Assembly: GCA_021324855.1 (NCBI GenBank)
Contig: JAJPIG010000024.1
Coordinates: 62,001-126,000, forward strand
From: Pseudomonadota bacterium
GTDB taxonomy: Bacteria > Desulfobacterota > Binatia > Binatales > Binataceae
Direction of reading: 5' to 3'
Length of the DNA: 64,000 nucleotides
Positions 52,879 through 61,423 of the stretch are shown in pieces; position 1 is the first letter of the stretch; the number at the start of each line of letters is the position of its first letter. The position numbers and the translations under genes were made by a program. The notes beneath the pieces are model-generated. The model saw only the letters and a list, made by a program, of their open reading frames with translations. It was not told the DNA's origin and searched no databases.

Positions 52879-54138
52879 TTGGAACTGACACGGCTAAGAG
52901 GATTTCAGGACCTGCTCGGTGCGAGCGCGCGGGCAGTCGCTCACGTAGAAGAGCTGGCGCGCGCGGTCGCGCGGCGCTACGCGCTCGATGAGATTCGCAT
53001 TCCGATGCTCGAGCGGCTCGAACTCTTCGAGCACTCCAGCGGCGAGACCTCCGACATCGTGCAGAAGCAGATGTACCTCGTGCGCCGTCACGAGGACAGC
53101 GATCCCGAACGCGGCGAGATGGCGCTGCGGCCGGAGGGCACGCCCGGCGTCGTGCGGGCCTATATCGAGGCGGGACTCGACAAGAGCGATCCGGAGCAGC
53201 GTTTTTTCTATCTCGGTCCGATGCTTCGCTATGAACGTCCGCAGAAGGGCCGCTATCGCCAGTTCACTCAGTTCGGCGTCGAGCTGCTTGGCCGCGCCGA
53301 TGCTGCCGCGGATGCCGAGCTGATGTTCATGATCGACGATCTGCGCCGCGACCTTGGCCTCGACTTAACCTTCGAGATCAACTCGCTTGGCGACGCCAGG
53401 TGCCGTCCGGCCTATCGCGAGGCCCTGCTCGAATGGGGACGCGCACATCTCGCCGAGCTCTGCGAAGACTGCCATCAGCGGATCGATCGGAATCCGCTGC
53501 GGCTGCTTGACTGCAAGGTCGATGCGCGGCTTGCCGAGTCGGCGCCCAAGAGCAGCGATTTTCTCTGTGACGAATGCCGCCGGCATTTCGATCAGGTGCG
53601 CGCGCTGCTCGCCGATGCGAAGGTTCCATTCAGGGTTAATGCGCGGCTGGTCCGTGGCCTCGATTACTACACGCGGACCGCGTTCGAGGTGACTTCGACT
53701 GCGGTGGGTTCGCAGAACGCGGTCGCCGCCGGCGGCCGTTATGACGGCCTCGTTGCGGCGCTGGGCGGCGCGGCGGTGGCCGGAACCGGGTTCGCGATCG
53801 GAATCGAACGGATCGCGCTCGCGCTCGATGCGACCAGGCTCGCCGCCGCACGGGCCGACGTGGTGCTAATCGCGCTCGGTGAGACGGCGATGCTCCCGGC
53901 CGCCGCGATCGCGCATGAGCTGCGGGCCAATGCTCTCCGTGTCGAGATGCTGTCGCCGGAGCGCGGTTTGCGCGCGCTGCTGAGACGCGCGGATCGGCTC
54001 GGCGTCCGCATGGCGGCAATCGTCGGCGAAGACGAAATCGCGCGCGGCGTCGTGCAGCTTCGCGATCTGAAGACCAGCACACAGAGCGAAGTGGCGCGCG
54101 GCGATCTCGCGGCGTCGATCCGCGCCGCGATCAAATAA
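52879..54138 (+). CDS. hisS: Histidyl-tRNA synthetase
   Basis: The 419-residue class II synthetase charges tRNA-His. Motif 1 is near IRIPMLERLELFEHSSGE; motif 2 lies in LRYERPQKGRYRQFTQFGVELLG; the histidine-A loop is RGLDYYTRTAFEV; motif 3 is GTGFAIGIERIALAL. The C-terminal anticodon domain follows. The start is a TTG, the only initiation codon near the conserved N-terminus (LRGFQDLLG). It follows the ChbG/HpnK-like gene by 3 bp and precedes aspS. Confidence 0.95.
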   Translation: MELTRLRGFQDLLGASARAVAHVEELARAVARRYALDEIRIPMLERLELFEHSSGETSDIVQKQMYLVRRHEDSDPERGEMALRPEGTPGVVRAYIEAGLDKSDPEQRFFYLGPMLRYERPQKGRYRQFTQFGVELLGRADAAADAELMFMIDDLRRDLGLDLTFEINSLGDARCRPAYREALLEWGRAHLAELCEDCHQRIDRNPLRLLDCKVDARLAESAPKSSDFLCDECRRHFDQVRALLADAKVPFRVNARLVRGLDYYTRTAFEVTSTAVGSQNAVAAGGRYDGLVAALGGAAVAGTGFAIGIERIALALDATRLAAARADVVLIALGETAMLPAAAIAHELRANALRVEMLSPERGLRALLRRADRLGVRMAAIVGEDEIARGVVQLRDLKTSTQSEVARGDLAASIRAAIK

Positions 54139-54185
54139 GTATTCCGTAGCTGAGCGGCGCTAGGTATCCTGCCAAGCGGAAGTAC

Positions 54186-55973
54186 ATGCCCAACAACCAT
54201 CAATTTTCACCGTTGCCGCCGTGGCCCCGTACCGATTACTGCGGAAACCTGCGCGAGAGCGATGCGGGCCGCGAAGTCGGCTTGTGGGGATGGGTCGCGG
54301 CGCGCCGCGACCACGGCGGCCTGATCTTCATCGATCTGCGCGATCGCGAGGGTATCGTGCAGCTCGTCTTCAATCCTGAGCGCGCCGCCGCGGCCCATCG
54401 GATAGCCGACCAGGCGCGCGCCGAGTATTACCTTGCGGTGCGGGGCGCGGTCGTGCGCCGGACGCCGGCGACCATCAACGCCGAGCTGCCGACCGGCGCG
54501 ATCGAGATCGTCGTCGCCCAGGCGCAGATACTGAATCCGTCATGGCCGATGCCGTTGCAGCTCGATGAGAGCGCCGACGAGCAGCTTCGGCTCAAGTACC
54601 GGTACCTCGATCTGCGTCGTCCGGCCATGCAGCGCAACCTCCGCACACGTCATCAGGCGGTGCGCGGCGCGCGCGAGTTCCTCGACGGTCAGGGCTTCGT
54701 CGAAATCGAAACGCCGATCCTGTGGCGCGCCACGCCCGAAGGCGCGCGCGACTACCTGGTGCCGAGCCGCGTGAATCCCGGGCGCTTCTATGCATTGCCG
54801 CAATCGCCGCAATTGCTAAAGCAGATCCTGATGGTCGGCGGATTCGATCGCTATTATCAGATCGCGCGATGCTTTCGCGATGAAGATCTGCGGGCGAATC
54901 GGCAGCCCGAATTCACCCAGATCGACATCGAGATGACCGGTCCGCGCATCGAAGACGTGATGGCGATCGGGCAGGGCATGATGGCCTCGATGTTCCGGCG
55001 CGCCGCCGGAATCGAGCTCGAGCTGCCGTTCCCGCGGCTCGAATACGAGGAGGCGATGGAGCGCTTCGGCAGCGACAAGCCGGACCTGCGCTTCGGCATC
55101 GAACTGAGGAATTTCACGAGTGCCTTTGCCGGCACGCAGTTTCGAATTTTCGCTGACGTGCTGGCGCGCAACGAATCGATTTATGGCATCGCGATGCCGC
55201 CCGATCTCCAGCTCGCGCGCCGCGAGTTGGACGAGCTTGCCGAGTCGTTGCGCTCGCGTTACTCGATGGGCCTCGCGTGGGTGCGGGTGGCCGAGCCGGA
55301 TTGGCAGGGGCCGATCGCGCGCCATCTGAGCGCGACGGAGCGGGCGCGGGTCACGGAGACTGCGGCCCTCAAGGGCGGCGAGACCGTTTTGATGGTCGCC
55401 GGGCCGGCCGCGAACGTCCGTCCGGTGCTCGGCGAGATTCGGCTCAACCTCGCTGCGCGTTTCAATCTGCGCAAGGCCGATGAGCGCCGGTTTTTGTGGG
55501 TCACCGATTTTCCGCTGTTCGAGTACAGCCCTGAGGAGCGCCGCCTGGTTTCGGTGAATCATCCATTCACGGCGCCGCATCCCGAAGATCTCGGGTTGCT
55601 CGACAGCGATCCGCTCGCGATGCACGCGCTGGCCTACGACCTGGTCCTCAATGGCGAAGAGCTCGGCGGCGGTTCAATTCGTATCCACAACCGCGAACTG
55701 CAGCTCCGGGTCTTCGAAAAGCTCGGTCTCACGCGCGAATCGGCGACCGAGAAGTTCGGGTTTCTCCTCGATGCGCTGAGCTACGGCGCGCCGCCGCATG
55801 GCGGTATCGCGTTCGGCGTCGAACGGATCACGATGCTGCTGTGCGGCGCTGACTCGATCCGCGACGTGATGGCGTTTCCGAAAACCCAGAAGGCCGTCGA
55901 TCTCATGAGCGGCGCCCCGTCCGAGGTCGGCATCGAGCAGTTACGTGAACTGGGAATCAAGGTGATTACATGA
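54186..55973 (+). CDS. aspS: Aspartyl-tRNA synthetase
   Basis: The 595-residue class II synthetase has the bacterial AspRS plan: N-terminal OB anticodon-binding domain (VGLWGWVAARRDHGGLIFIDLRDREGIVQLVF), catalytic domain with ETPILWRATPEGARDYLVPSR, QSPQLLKQILMVGGFDRYYQIARCFRDEDLRANRQPEFTQIDIEM, the GAD insertion domain, and motif 3 (GGIAFGVERITMLLC). Whether it also charges tRNA-Asn cannot be told from the sequence alone; no gatCAB or asnS is in the window. Its stop overlaps the next gene's ATG by 4 bp. Confidence 0.96.
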   Translation: MPNNHQFSPLPPWPRTDYCGNLRESDAGREVGLWGWVAARRDHGGLIFIDLRDREGIVQLVFNPERAAAAHRIADQARAEYYLAVRGAVVRRTPATINAELPTGAIEIVVAQAQILNPSWPMPLQLDESADEQLRLKYRYLDLRRPAMQRNLRTRHQAVRGAREFLDGQGFVEIETPILWRATPEGARDYLVPSRVNPGRFYALPQSPQLLKQILMVGGFDRYYQIARCFRDEDLRANRQPEFTQIDIEMTGPRIEDVMAIGQGMMASMFRRAAGIELELPFPRLEYEEAMERFGSDKPDLRFGIELRNFTSAFAGTQFRIFADVLARNESIYGIAMPPDLQLARRELDELAESLRSRYSMGLAWVRVAEPDWQGPIARHLSATERARVTETAALKGGETVLMVAGPAANVRPVLGEIRLNLAARFNLRKADERRFLWVTDFPLFEYSPEERRLVSVNHPFTAPHPEDLGLLDSDPLAMHALAYDLVLNGEELGGGSIRIHNRELQLRVFEKLGLTRESATEKFGFLLDALSYGAPPHGGIAFGVERITMLLCGADSIRDVMAFPKTQKAVDLMSGAPSEVGIEQLRELGIKVIT

Positions 55974-56716
55974 AGCGGCGCGGCGGTCTGACATGGCTGG
56001 CGATTCTGCTCCTGATGGCCGCCGGATGCGCTCAAAGCGGCGGCATGAGCGGCGTGCCGGACATCGTGAGCGGACTGCCGGGGCTCGGCTCACGAGACCT
56101 GACCGTCCATTCGGTGCGATCGATCAAGACCGTCCACATTCACCGCATCGCGGTGATGCCGTTGATCGATTACCCGGACGTAACCGAGCCCAATTCGATC
56201 CAGGAGGGCGCCGCGCAATCTCTGAGCGCGCAAATCTACAGTCAGGCGGAGCTTGCTGGCGGATGGGAAGTGGTGCCGGAAGAGGATGTTACCGCTGCGA
56301 TGGAGAAGCTGCCGCCGACCACGCGCGCCAATCTCGATGCGAACGCGCTCGCCCTGGCGCGTCAGGTGTCGGCGGATGGGATACTTTATGGGACCGTGCA
56401 CAAATACGAGGATCGGGTCGGCTACAGCTATGCCGCCTCGCAGCCGGCGGCGGTGGCGTTCACGCTCTTTTTCGCCGATCTCAGAAGCCGGCAGATCATC
56501 TGGCGCGCGCAGTTCGCGAAAACTCAGGAATCGCTGTCGCAGAACGCTTTCAACATCGTGAACTGGCTGCAGAACCAGGGGCGATGGGTGCGCGCGGTCG
56601 ATATCGCGAGCGAGGGCGTTCAGGAAGCGGTCGCTGATCTGCACTCGCGTCTCAATCTCACTGGCGGCGTCAAGTTCTTCCCGGTCCCGAACACGCTGGA
56701 GCCTGCGCCGAAGTAA
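55970..56716 (+). CDS. Putative lipoprotein, LpoB/CsgG-like fold possible
   Basis: The 248-residue protein has a lipoprotein signal with a good lipobox (LAILLLMAAGC). After a Gly-rich linker comes a compact domain: IHRIAVMPLIDYPDVTEPNS, LSAQIYSQAELAGGWEVVPEEDVTAAMEKL, ALARQVSADGILYGTVHKYEDRVG, LFFADLRSRQIIWRAQFAKTQES. The pattern of a strand, an ADGILYGTV strand and a QIIWRAQ strand resembles CsgG/LpoB-type domains, but this is an inference. The ATG overlaps the aspS stop, so it is translationally coupled to aspS. Confidence 0.72.
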   Translation: MKRRGGLTWLAILLLMAAGCAQSGGMSGVPDIVSGLPGLGSRDLTVHSVRSIKTVHIHRIAVMPLIDYPDVTEPNSIQEGAAQSLSAQIYSQAELAGGWEVVPEEDVTAAMEKLPPTTRANLDANALALARQVSADGILYGTVHKYEDRVGYSYAASQPAAVAFTLFFADLRSRQIIWRAQFAKTQESLSQNAFNIVNWLQNQGRWVRAVDIASEGVQEAVADLHSRLNLTGGVKFFPVPNTLEPAPK

Positions 56717-57007
56717 GCCTGCGAGGCACAGCCTCGCCGCGACGTGACCCGGCGCGGCCATCGCGCATTTTATCGGAACCTGCAGAAGATACCGCGGTCG
56801 TCGCGTCGGTGACCGGCTGAGGCGAGGAACCAGGGTTTGCGACTCTGCCTGGGTCGGGAAAGCCGCTGGCCAGGCGCAAAACGCAGGAACGGTTGGGCTG
56901 ATTATCGCCGCAATGAATCTCCGGGCCCGTTGTCACGTCCAATCTGCCGAGAAAACGACTCGTCGTTAAAGGACGCCAGCTTCGAACCCGGCTTGTGCTG
57001 AATAGCC
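56717..57007. other. Intergenic stretch, nothing assigned
   Basis: The 291 bp between two lipoprotein genes hold a small GC-rich hairpin just after 56716 (gcgagg/cctcgc) without a T-run. No open frame or promoter could be assigned with confidence. Confidence 0.45.
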
Positions 57008-57607
57008 GTGGGATACACAGCTCGAATCGTACTGGCAGTCGGGCTGGCTGCCGGCACAGTGAATTCCTTAGCCTGTAGCGGCTCCTCGCTCCCATCGCCG
57101 GTCGCGCAGCTCACGCCGGTCGGCGGCTCGATTGCCGCACCGCAGCCGAACCTGAGAGCCTCGCCGCTTCCGACTTTGCCATCAGACCCGGCAGGTCAAG
57201 GCCGCGTGCTTTCAGATTATTTCAAAACCCACAAGCTGCCGCTGGTAGGCGCATCGGTGGTCGCGGATCGGGCGGGACGCGAGGTAATTTTGTACGGCTT
57301 CGTCGCAACACCAGCCGGGAAACTCGATGCCCAAGAGGATGCGCAGCGAATCATCAACGATCCCGCCGTGGCGATCGTGAATCGAATCGTCGTTAGGTCC
57401 GAACTGCTCGAGACGAGTGAATCCAGCGACTCATCCGGCTTAAGCGCCAGCGCGGCGCAGAACAGAATTTGGTCTCAGCTCCCTGCTTATCAGAGCTACC
57501 CGGCCCCTGATCAGATTCAGCAGTACGAGGCCGAGCAGCAGCCGCAGCCGAAGTGGACAAGTTGGGTCCTTCCGCTGCTGATGACCGGGCTGATGTTCGT
57601 CCCGTGA
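57008..57607 (+). CDS. Putative exported lipoprotein with a BON-like segment
   Basis: This 199-residue protein begins with GTG and has a signal peptide (IVLAVGLAAGTVNSLAC, lipobox SLAC). A Pro/Ser-rich linker precedes LSDYFKTHKLPLVGASVVADRAGREVILYGFVATPAGKLDAQEDAQRI, which has the beta-beta-alpha character of BON-like or secretin-like periplasmic domains. The end is Gln/Pro-rich with a hydrophobic C-terminal segment (SWVLPLLMTGLMFVP). No family is recognised firmly. It neighbours two other envelope proteins. Confidence 0.58.
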   Translation: MGYTARIVLAVGLAAGTVNSLACSGSSLPSPVAQLTPVGGSIAAPQPNLRASPLPTLPSDPAGQGRVLSDYFKTHKLPLVGASVVADRAGREVILYGFVATPAGKLDAQEDAQRIINDPAVAIVNRIVVRSELLETSESSDSSGLSASAAQNRIWSQLPAYQSYPAPDQIQQYEAEQQPQPKWTSWVLPLLMTGLMFVP

Positions 57608-57665
57608 TGCGCACGGCGATTTACGGGAACGCGCGGTGGCCCGTTGTGAAGGGTTTCGGGACGAC

Positions 57666-58157
57666 ATGACTTCGCATACAGGCAAAAATTTCATGTGCTT
57701 GCGGAGGGGAGCGCTGAGAAAGCTGTGCCTCGCGATGACGCCGCTGCTGATCATGCTCTTGCAGGCCTGCTCACTGCTCAACCCGCAGCCTACTCCCGAG
57801 CAGCGCGCCGAGTATCTTGAGCCGATGCTCTCGGCTGCCGGCTTCAGGGTGATCTCGGCACAAGATCCCTCCAAACTGCAGACCCTGAATTCGCTGCCCG
57901 CCCTTAGGGTCAACTACTATTTCGACAAGAACGGCGAGCCGCATTATTGGTTCGCCGACCCCTACGTGTGCAAATGTCTTTACCTGGGAGACCAGACGGC
58001 TTATCAGCATTACGAAAATCTGAGGCTTCAGGCACGCATCGCACGCCAGCAGGAAGAAGCCGCCGAAGAGAACATGGAGGCGAGCCAGAACATGCAGATG
58101 GAGATGATGAGCCCCTTCGGTTTTGGCTTCGGCCCTGGCTTGGGTATTGGCTTCTGA
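57666..58157 (+). CDS. Putative lipoprotein
   Basis: The 163-residue protein (start at ATG 57666; GTG 57636 and ATG 57693 are alternatives) has basic N-terminal residues, a hydrophobic stretch and the lipobox LLQAC (AMTPLLIMLLQACS). The body has VNYYFDKNGEPHYWFADPYVCKCLYLGDQTAYQHYENL and a glutamate-rich helix. It ends in a Gly/Phe/Met-rich tail (SPFGFGFGPGLGIGF). Cys residues in VCKCLY may bind metal or form a disulphide. Function unknown. Confidence 0.6.
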   Translation: MTSHTGKNFMCLRRGALRKLCLAMTPLLIMLLQACSLLNPQPTPEQRAEYLEPMLSAAGFRVISAQDPSKLQTLNSLPALRVNYYFDKNGEPHYWFADPYVCKCLYLGDQTAYQHYENLRLQARIARQQEEAAEENMEASQNMQMEMMSPFGFGFGPGLGIGF

Positions 58158-58235
58158 AGCCACCGCGGCCATCAGCGCGGCAATTTCGGGGATTGTAGAT
58201 TCGCTGCAATTCAAGCGCCGGTGGAAACGGCGCGC

Positions 58236-59342
58236 TCACTCCCACGGCGAGTACGGACGCATTTTGAGCGATTCCGCCACCGCCGGATGCACCACGTGTC
58301 CGTCGAAGGTGTTGAGGCCGCGCCGCAGCGCGGGATTGTGCGTGCAGGCCTCGAGCAGTCCGTGATTCGCGATTTCGAGCGCGTACGAGAGCGTCGTATT
58401 GGTCAGCGCGTAGGTCGAAGTATGCGGCACCGCGCCGGGCATATTGGTGACGCAGTAATGCACGACGTCGTGCACGCGATAAAGCGGACGGGCGTGGGTG
58501 GTGGGACGCGAGGTTTCCGAGATGCCGCCCTGATCGATCGATAAATCGACCAGCGCCGCTCCGCGCTTCATCCGCTTCACGGTGGCGGTGCTTATCAGTC
58601 GCGGGGCCCGCGCTCCCGGCACCAGCACCGTGCCGATCACGAGATCGGCCTGCGGAACTTCCTCTTCGATCGCGGCATGATGCGACATGACCGTGTTCAC
58701 CCGCCCGCCGAACAGATCGTTCAGATAGCGAAGCCGCGAGGGATTGACGTCCATGATGGTGACCTCAGCGCCCACGCCCGCCGCGACCCGCGCGGCATTG
58801 CTGCCCGCGATGCCGCCGCCGAGCACCAGCACCTTGCCGGGCCGTACGCCCGAAGCGCCGCTTAAGAGCACGCCGCGCCCGCCGTTTTGCGCCTGCAGGC
58901 ACCACGCGCCGGCCTGCACCGCGAGCGAGCCCGCAACTTCGCTCATCGGCGCGAGCAGCGGCAGCGTATTGTCATCGAGCTGCACGGTTTCGTAGCCGAG
59001 CGCGCTCACCCGCCGCTTCAAGAGTTCGCGCGCCAGAGACTGGTCGGGCGCCAAATGCAAATAGGTGAAAAGTATGAGTCCCGGGCGCAAATAACGAAAT
59101 TCCGAATGCTGCGGCTCTTTGACCTTGAGGATCATCTCCGCGCGTTTCCATACTTCCGCTGCAGATCCGATAATCCTGGCGCCGGCCGCGCGATAGGCAT
59201 GGTCATGCAGATCGCTGCCCGCTCCGGCATCGTGCTCGATCAGCACCGTGTGACCATGGCTGACGAGCGCGGCGACTCCCGCCGGCGTCAGCGCGACGCG
59301 CTGTTCTTCGGCTTTGATCTCTTTGGGCACGCCGATGATCAC
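58236..59342 (-). CDS. ald: Alanine dehydrogenase
   Basis: The 368-residue NAD-dependent enzyme interconverts alanine and pyruvate plus ammonia. It begins MIIGVPKEIKAEEQRVALTPAGV, with the conserved substrate lysine region (LKVKEPQHSEFRYLRPGLILFTYLHLA). The Rossmann motif VLVLGGGIAGSNAARVAAGVGAEVTIMDVN and the segment DLVIGTVLVPGARAPRLI are typical. It is divergent from gcvH, with 242 bp between starts. It could also feed nitrogen and pyruvate metabolism. Confidence 0.95.
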   Translation of the reverse strand: MIIGVPKEIKAEEQRVALTPAGVAALVSHGHTVLIEHDAGAGSDLHDHAYRAAGARIIGSAAEVWKRAEMILKVKEPQHSEFRYLRPGLILFTYLHLAPDQSLARELLKRRVSALGYETVQLDDNTLPLLAPMSEVAGSLAVQAGAWCLQAQNGGRGVLLSGASGVRPGKVLVLGGGIAGSNAARVAAGVGAEVTIMDVNPSRLRYLNDLFGGRVNTVMSHHAAIEEEVPQADLVIGTVLVPGARAPRLISTATVKRMKRGAALVDLSIDQGGISETSRPTTHARPLYRVHDVVHYCVTNMPGAVPHTSTYALTNTTLSYALEIANHGLLEACTHNPALRRGLNTFDGHVVHPAVAESLKMRPYSPWE

Positions 59343-59492
59343 GATTTGATCACCTCCGGGTCGCAGTCAGACCGGCCTGTTCGGCGGCGAGGCGAAGAAT
59401 CGCGGCCGCCGCTCAACGCGCCACGATGACCGATCGCGGCGGAAAAGTCAGCAGCATTTCAACATCGCGCGTCGGGATCGAACGCGCGGAAC

Positions 59493-59521
59493 TTGACAAT
59501 CGCTTTTGCGGTGCGCTTGAT
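59493..59521 (+). promoter_or_regulatory. Candidate promoter upstream of gcvH
   Basis: A perfect TTGACA at 59493-59498 is followed, after 17 bp, by the poor -10 element CTTGAT (59516-59521). It lies 64 bp upstream of the gcvH ATG. I see no glycine riboswitch. Confidence 0.35.
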
Positions 59522-59584
59522 GAATTGGAGGCGAAGCTTGCCGGTAAACCGGCCGGCGCTGTCGACCATGGTTTGGAGGAGGTT

Positions 59585-59974
59585 ATGGAGATCCCGCCGG
59601 GACTCAAGTACTCGAAAGAGCATGAATGGGTCGCAACCGAAGGTGGCGTGGCCACCATCGGCATAACCGATCACGCCCAGGATCAGCTTGGCGAGATCGT
59701 TTATATCGAGCTGCCTTCGGTCGGCGACAAGATCAGCAAGGACGATCCGTTCGGCGTGGTCGAGTCGGTGAAGGCGGTCTCCGACATCTATGCGCCGGTA
59801 AGCGGCACCGTAATCGAGATTAACGAAGACCTGCCGGAGAGCCCTGAGATCGTCAATGAAGATCCTTATGGCGACGGCTGGCTGGTGAAGGTGCGAATCA
59901 GCGACGCGGACGATCTCGAAGATCTGCTCGACAAGGAGGAATACGAGCAGCTCGTGAGCAAGGAGCGGGAATAA
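59585..59974 (+). CDS. gcvH: Glycine cleavage system protein H
   Basis: The 129-residue lipoyl carrier has the expected core: YSKEHEWVATEGGVATIGITDHAQDQLGEIVYIELP and GVVESVKAVSDIYAPVSGTV, in which Lys63 is the lipoylated residue. GGAGGAGGTT immediately upstream fixes the start; the frame is open further upstream but without such a site. No gcvT or gcvP gene is in the window, so it acts either with distant partners or, as in some bacteria, in lipoate relay. Confidence 0.95.
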   Translation: MEIPPGLKYSKEHEWVATEGGVATIGITDHAQDQLGEIVYIELPSVGDKISKDDPFGVVESVKAVSDIYAPVSGTVIEINEDLPESPEIVNEDPYGDGWLVKVRISDADDLEDLLDKEEYEQLVSKERE

Positions 59975-60014
59975 GCTGGTGACGAGCCCGGCCGGAACGC
60001 AGCGTTCCAAAAAC

Positions 60015-61334
60015 TCAGGCGCCGGGCGTAGCCGCCGCCGCTTCGTCGCTCGAGGCCGGCGTCGCCTTGGCCACTGCGAGCGAGAGATCATCGGCCGTGG
60101 CCGGCGGATTGACGAACACGATCGCGAACGGCGCCGTGTCGAGCGGTTTCAGGACGAAATGTTTGGGCGGATCGAGTTGTTGAAAAAATTCGATCTCGTG
60201 CGGCGTCATCTCGCCGATCATCGCTGAAGCCAGATTGTTGCCGCAGTAGACGGTTGCACCTGCGATCGCGTGGTGCGCTCCGTCCTGAAGAGTCGCCGCG
60301 AACTGCACTGCGTGCAGCGGCACGTTCCCGACATTCACCGCCTTGCCCGTCACGACCAGCGCGGTTGCGCCCTTGATGGTCCGTCGCGTGATGCTCACGT
60401 CCCGGATCGCGACCAGACGCGCCGGCACGACCGGCGGCGCGAAACGGTTGGTCATTCCCGGGAGGCTGTTGAGAAACTCCGCGCTCGCCATCGGCGCGTT
60501 GCAAATCAAGACGCTGCCGCCGCCAAAGACGAGTATCACCAGCGCAAAGATGCCGAGAATTAATCCGGTCGAGTGGGTCCGCGCCGATTCGGGAACATAC
60601 GGCGCGCGGCGTGGAACCGCTTCGCGCTCGACGTGGAATTCGGCGTCGTCCTCCGGAAGCGGAAGATCCTCGGCCGAGACGATCGCAGGTTCCGGAGCGC
60701 GCGGCGGCGTCGCATGGATCGACGGACGCGGCGCGAACTCCGCCTGGTCGTCGCCGACCTGCCACTTGTCGTCGTCGCCGCGGCCCGCGGCCAGCTCGGG
60801 CTCGGCGCGCTCGTCGAGCAGCGGCGAATCGTCGAAATCGAACGACAGATTCTCTCCCGGCGGCGGCTCCTCGGGCGCGTTACGAAAGCTTCGCGACAAA
60901 TCAGCGGCCGGTCCGGATGTCGCCGCCTCGGATATGGGTGGCGGAGCTTGCGGTTGCGGCGCGCTCGATGATGGTGGAGGCGCTTGCGGTTTCGGGTCGG
61001 GCGCTCGCGGCGATTCGGTCGCGGCCGCCTTGGGCGATGCTGCGGCGGTTGGGCCGACGCGCGGCGGGCGCTGGGGATTGAGCGTCGCACCGGATCGGAG
61101 CATCGAGGGCTTTCGCTGCGCGGCTTGCGGCGCGGGTTCGCCCGGTTTGTCCTTCAGCGCAGCGCTGTCGCTTTCAGCGGACTTGGCCTGAGCGGGGGGA
61201 CGGCGAGCGCCGCGCGGTTCAGCCGTGAACACATGACCGCATCGCGAGCACTTGAAAGTGGGAGTATCTTCGGGCAAAACCCGCTCGTCGATACGGTATC
61301 GGGTGTGACAACTGGTGCATTGAATCTCGATCAT
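60015..61334 (-). CDS. Zinc-ribbon (MJ0042) and DUF3426 membrane protein
   Basis: The 439-residue protein starts with an MJ0042-type zinc finger (IQCTSCHTRYRIDERVLPEDTPTFKCSRCGHVFTAEP), two CxxC pairs. A long Pro/Ala-rich linker to about residue 250 follows, then one transmembrane helix (TGLILGIFALVILVFGGGSVLIC). A DUF3426-like C-terminal domain ends it (VAIRDVSITRRTIKGATALVVTGKAVNVGNVPLHAVQFAATLQDGAHHAI). This zinc-finger plus DUF3426 layout is widespread in Proteobacteria with no established function. It converges with gcvH. Confidence 0.82.
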   Translation of the reverse strand: MIEIQCTSCHTRYRIDERVLPEDTPTFKCSRCGHVFTAEPRGARRPPAQAKSAESDSAALKDKPGEPAPQAAQRKPSMLRSGATLNPQRPPRVGPTAAASPKAAATESPRAPDPKPQAPPPSSSAPQPQAPPPISEAATSGPAADLSRSFRNAPEEPPPGENLSFDFDDSPLLDERAEPELAAGRGDDDKWQVGDDQAEFAPRPSIHATPPRAPEPAIVSAEDLPLPEDDAEFHVEREAVPRRAPYVPESARTHSTGLILGIFALVILVFGGGSVLICNAPMASAEFLNSLPGMTNRFAPPVVPARLVAIRDVSITRRTIKGATALVVTGKAVNVGNVPLHAVQFAATLQDGAHHAIAGATVYCGNNLASAMIGEMTPHEIEFFQQLDPPKHFVLKPLDTAPFAIVFVNPPATADDLSLAVAKATPASSDEAAAATPGA

Positions 61335-61423
61335 CGCCGCACGCCCTCAGCGCGAAAAGTTAACACAAACATGCTTCCAGCGCAGCGCGGCGGGCGGAAT
61401 CGTTACCGCAATCCGGAAGTGCA

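Noticed and set aside
59343-59584. Glycine riboswitch upstream of gcvH
   Set aside because: The leader lacks the expected conserved core and is short; only a possible promoter was found.
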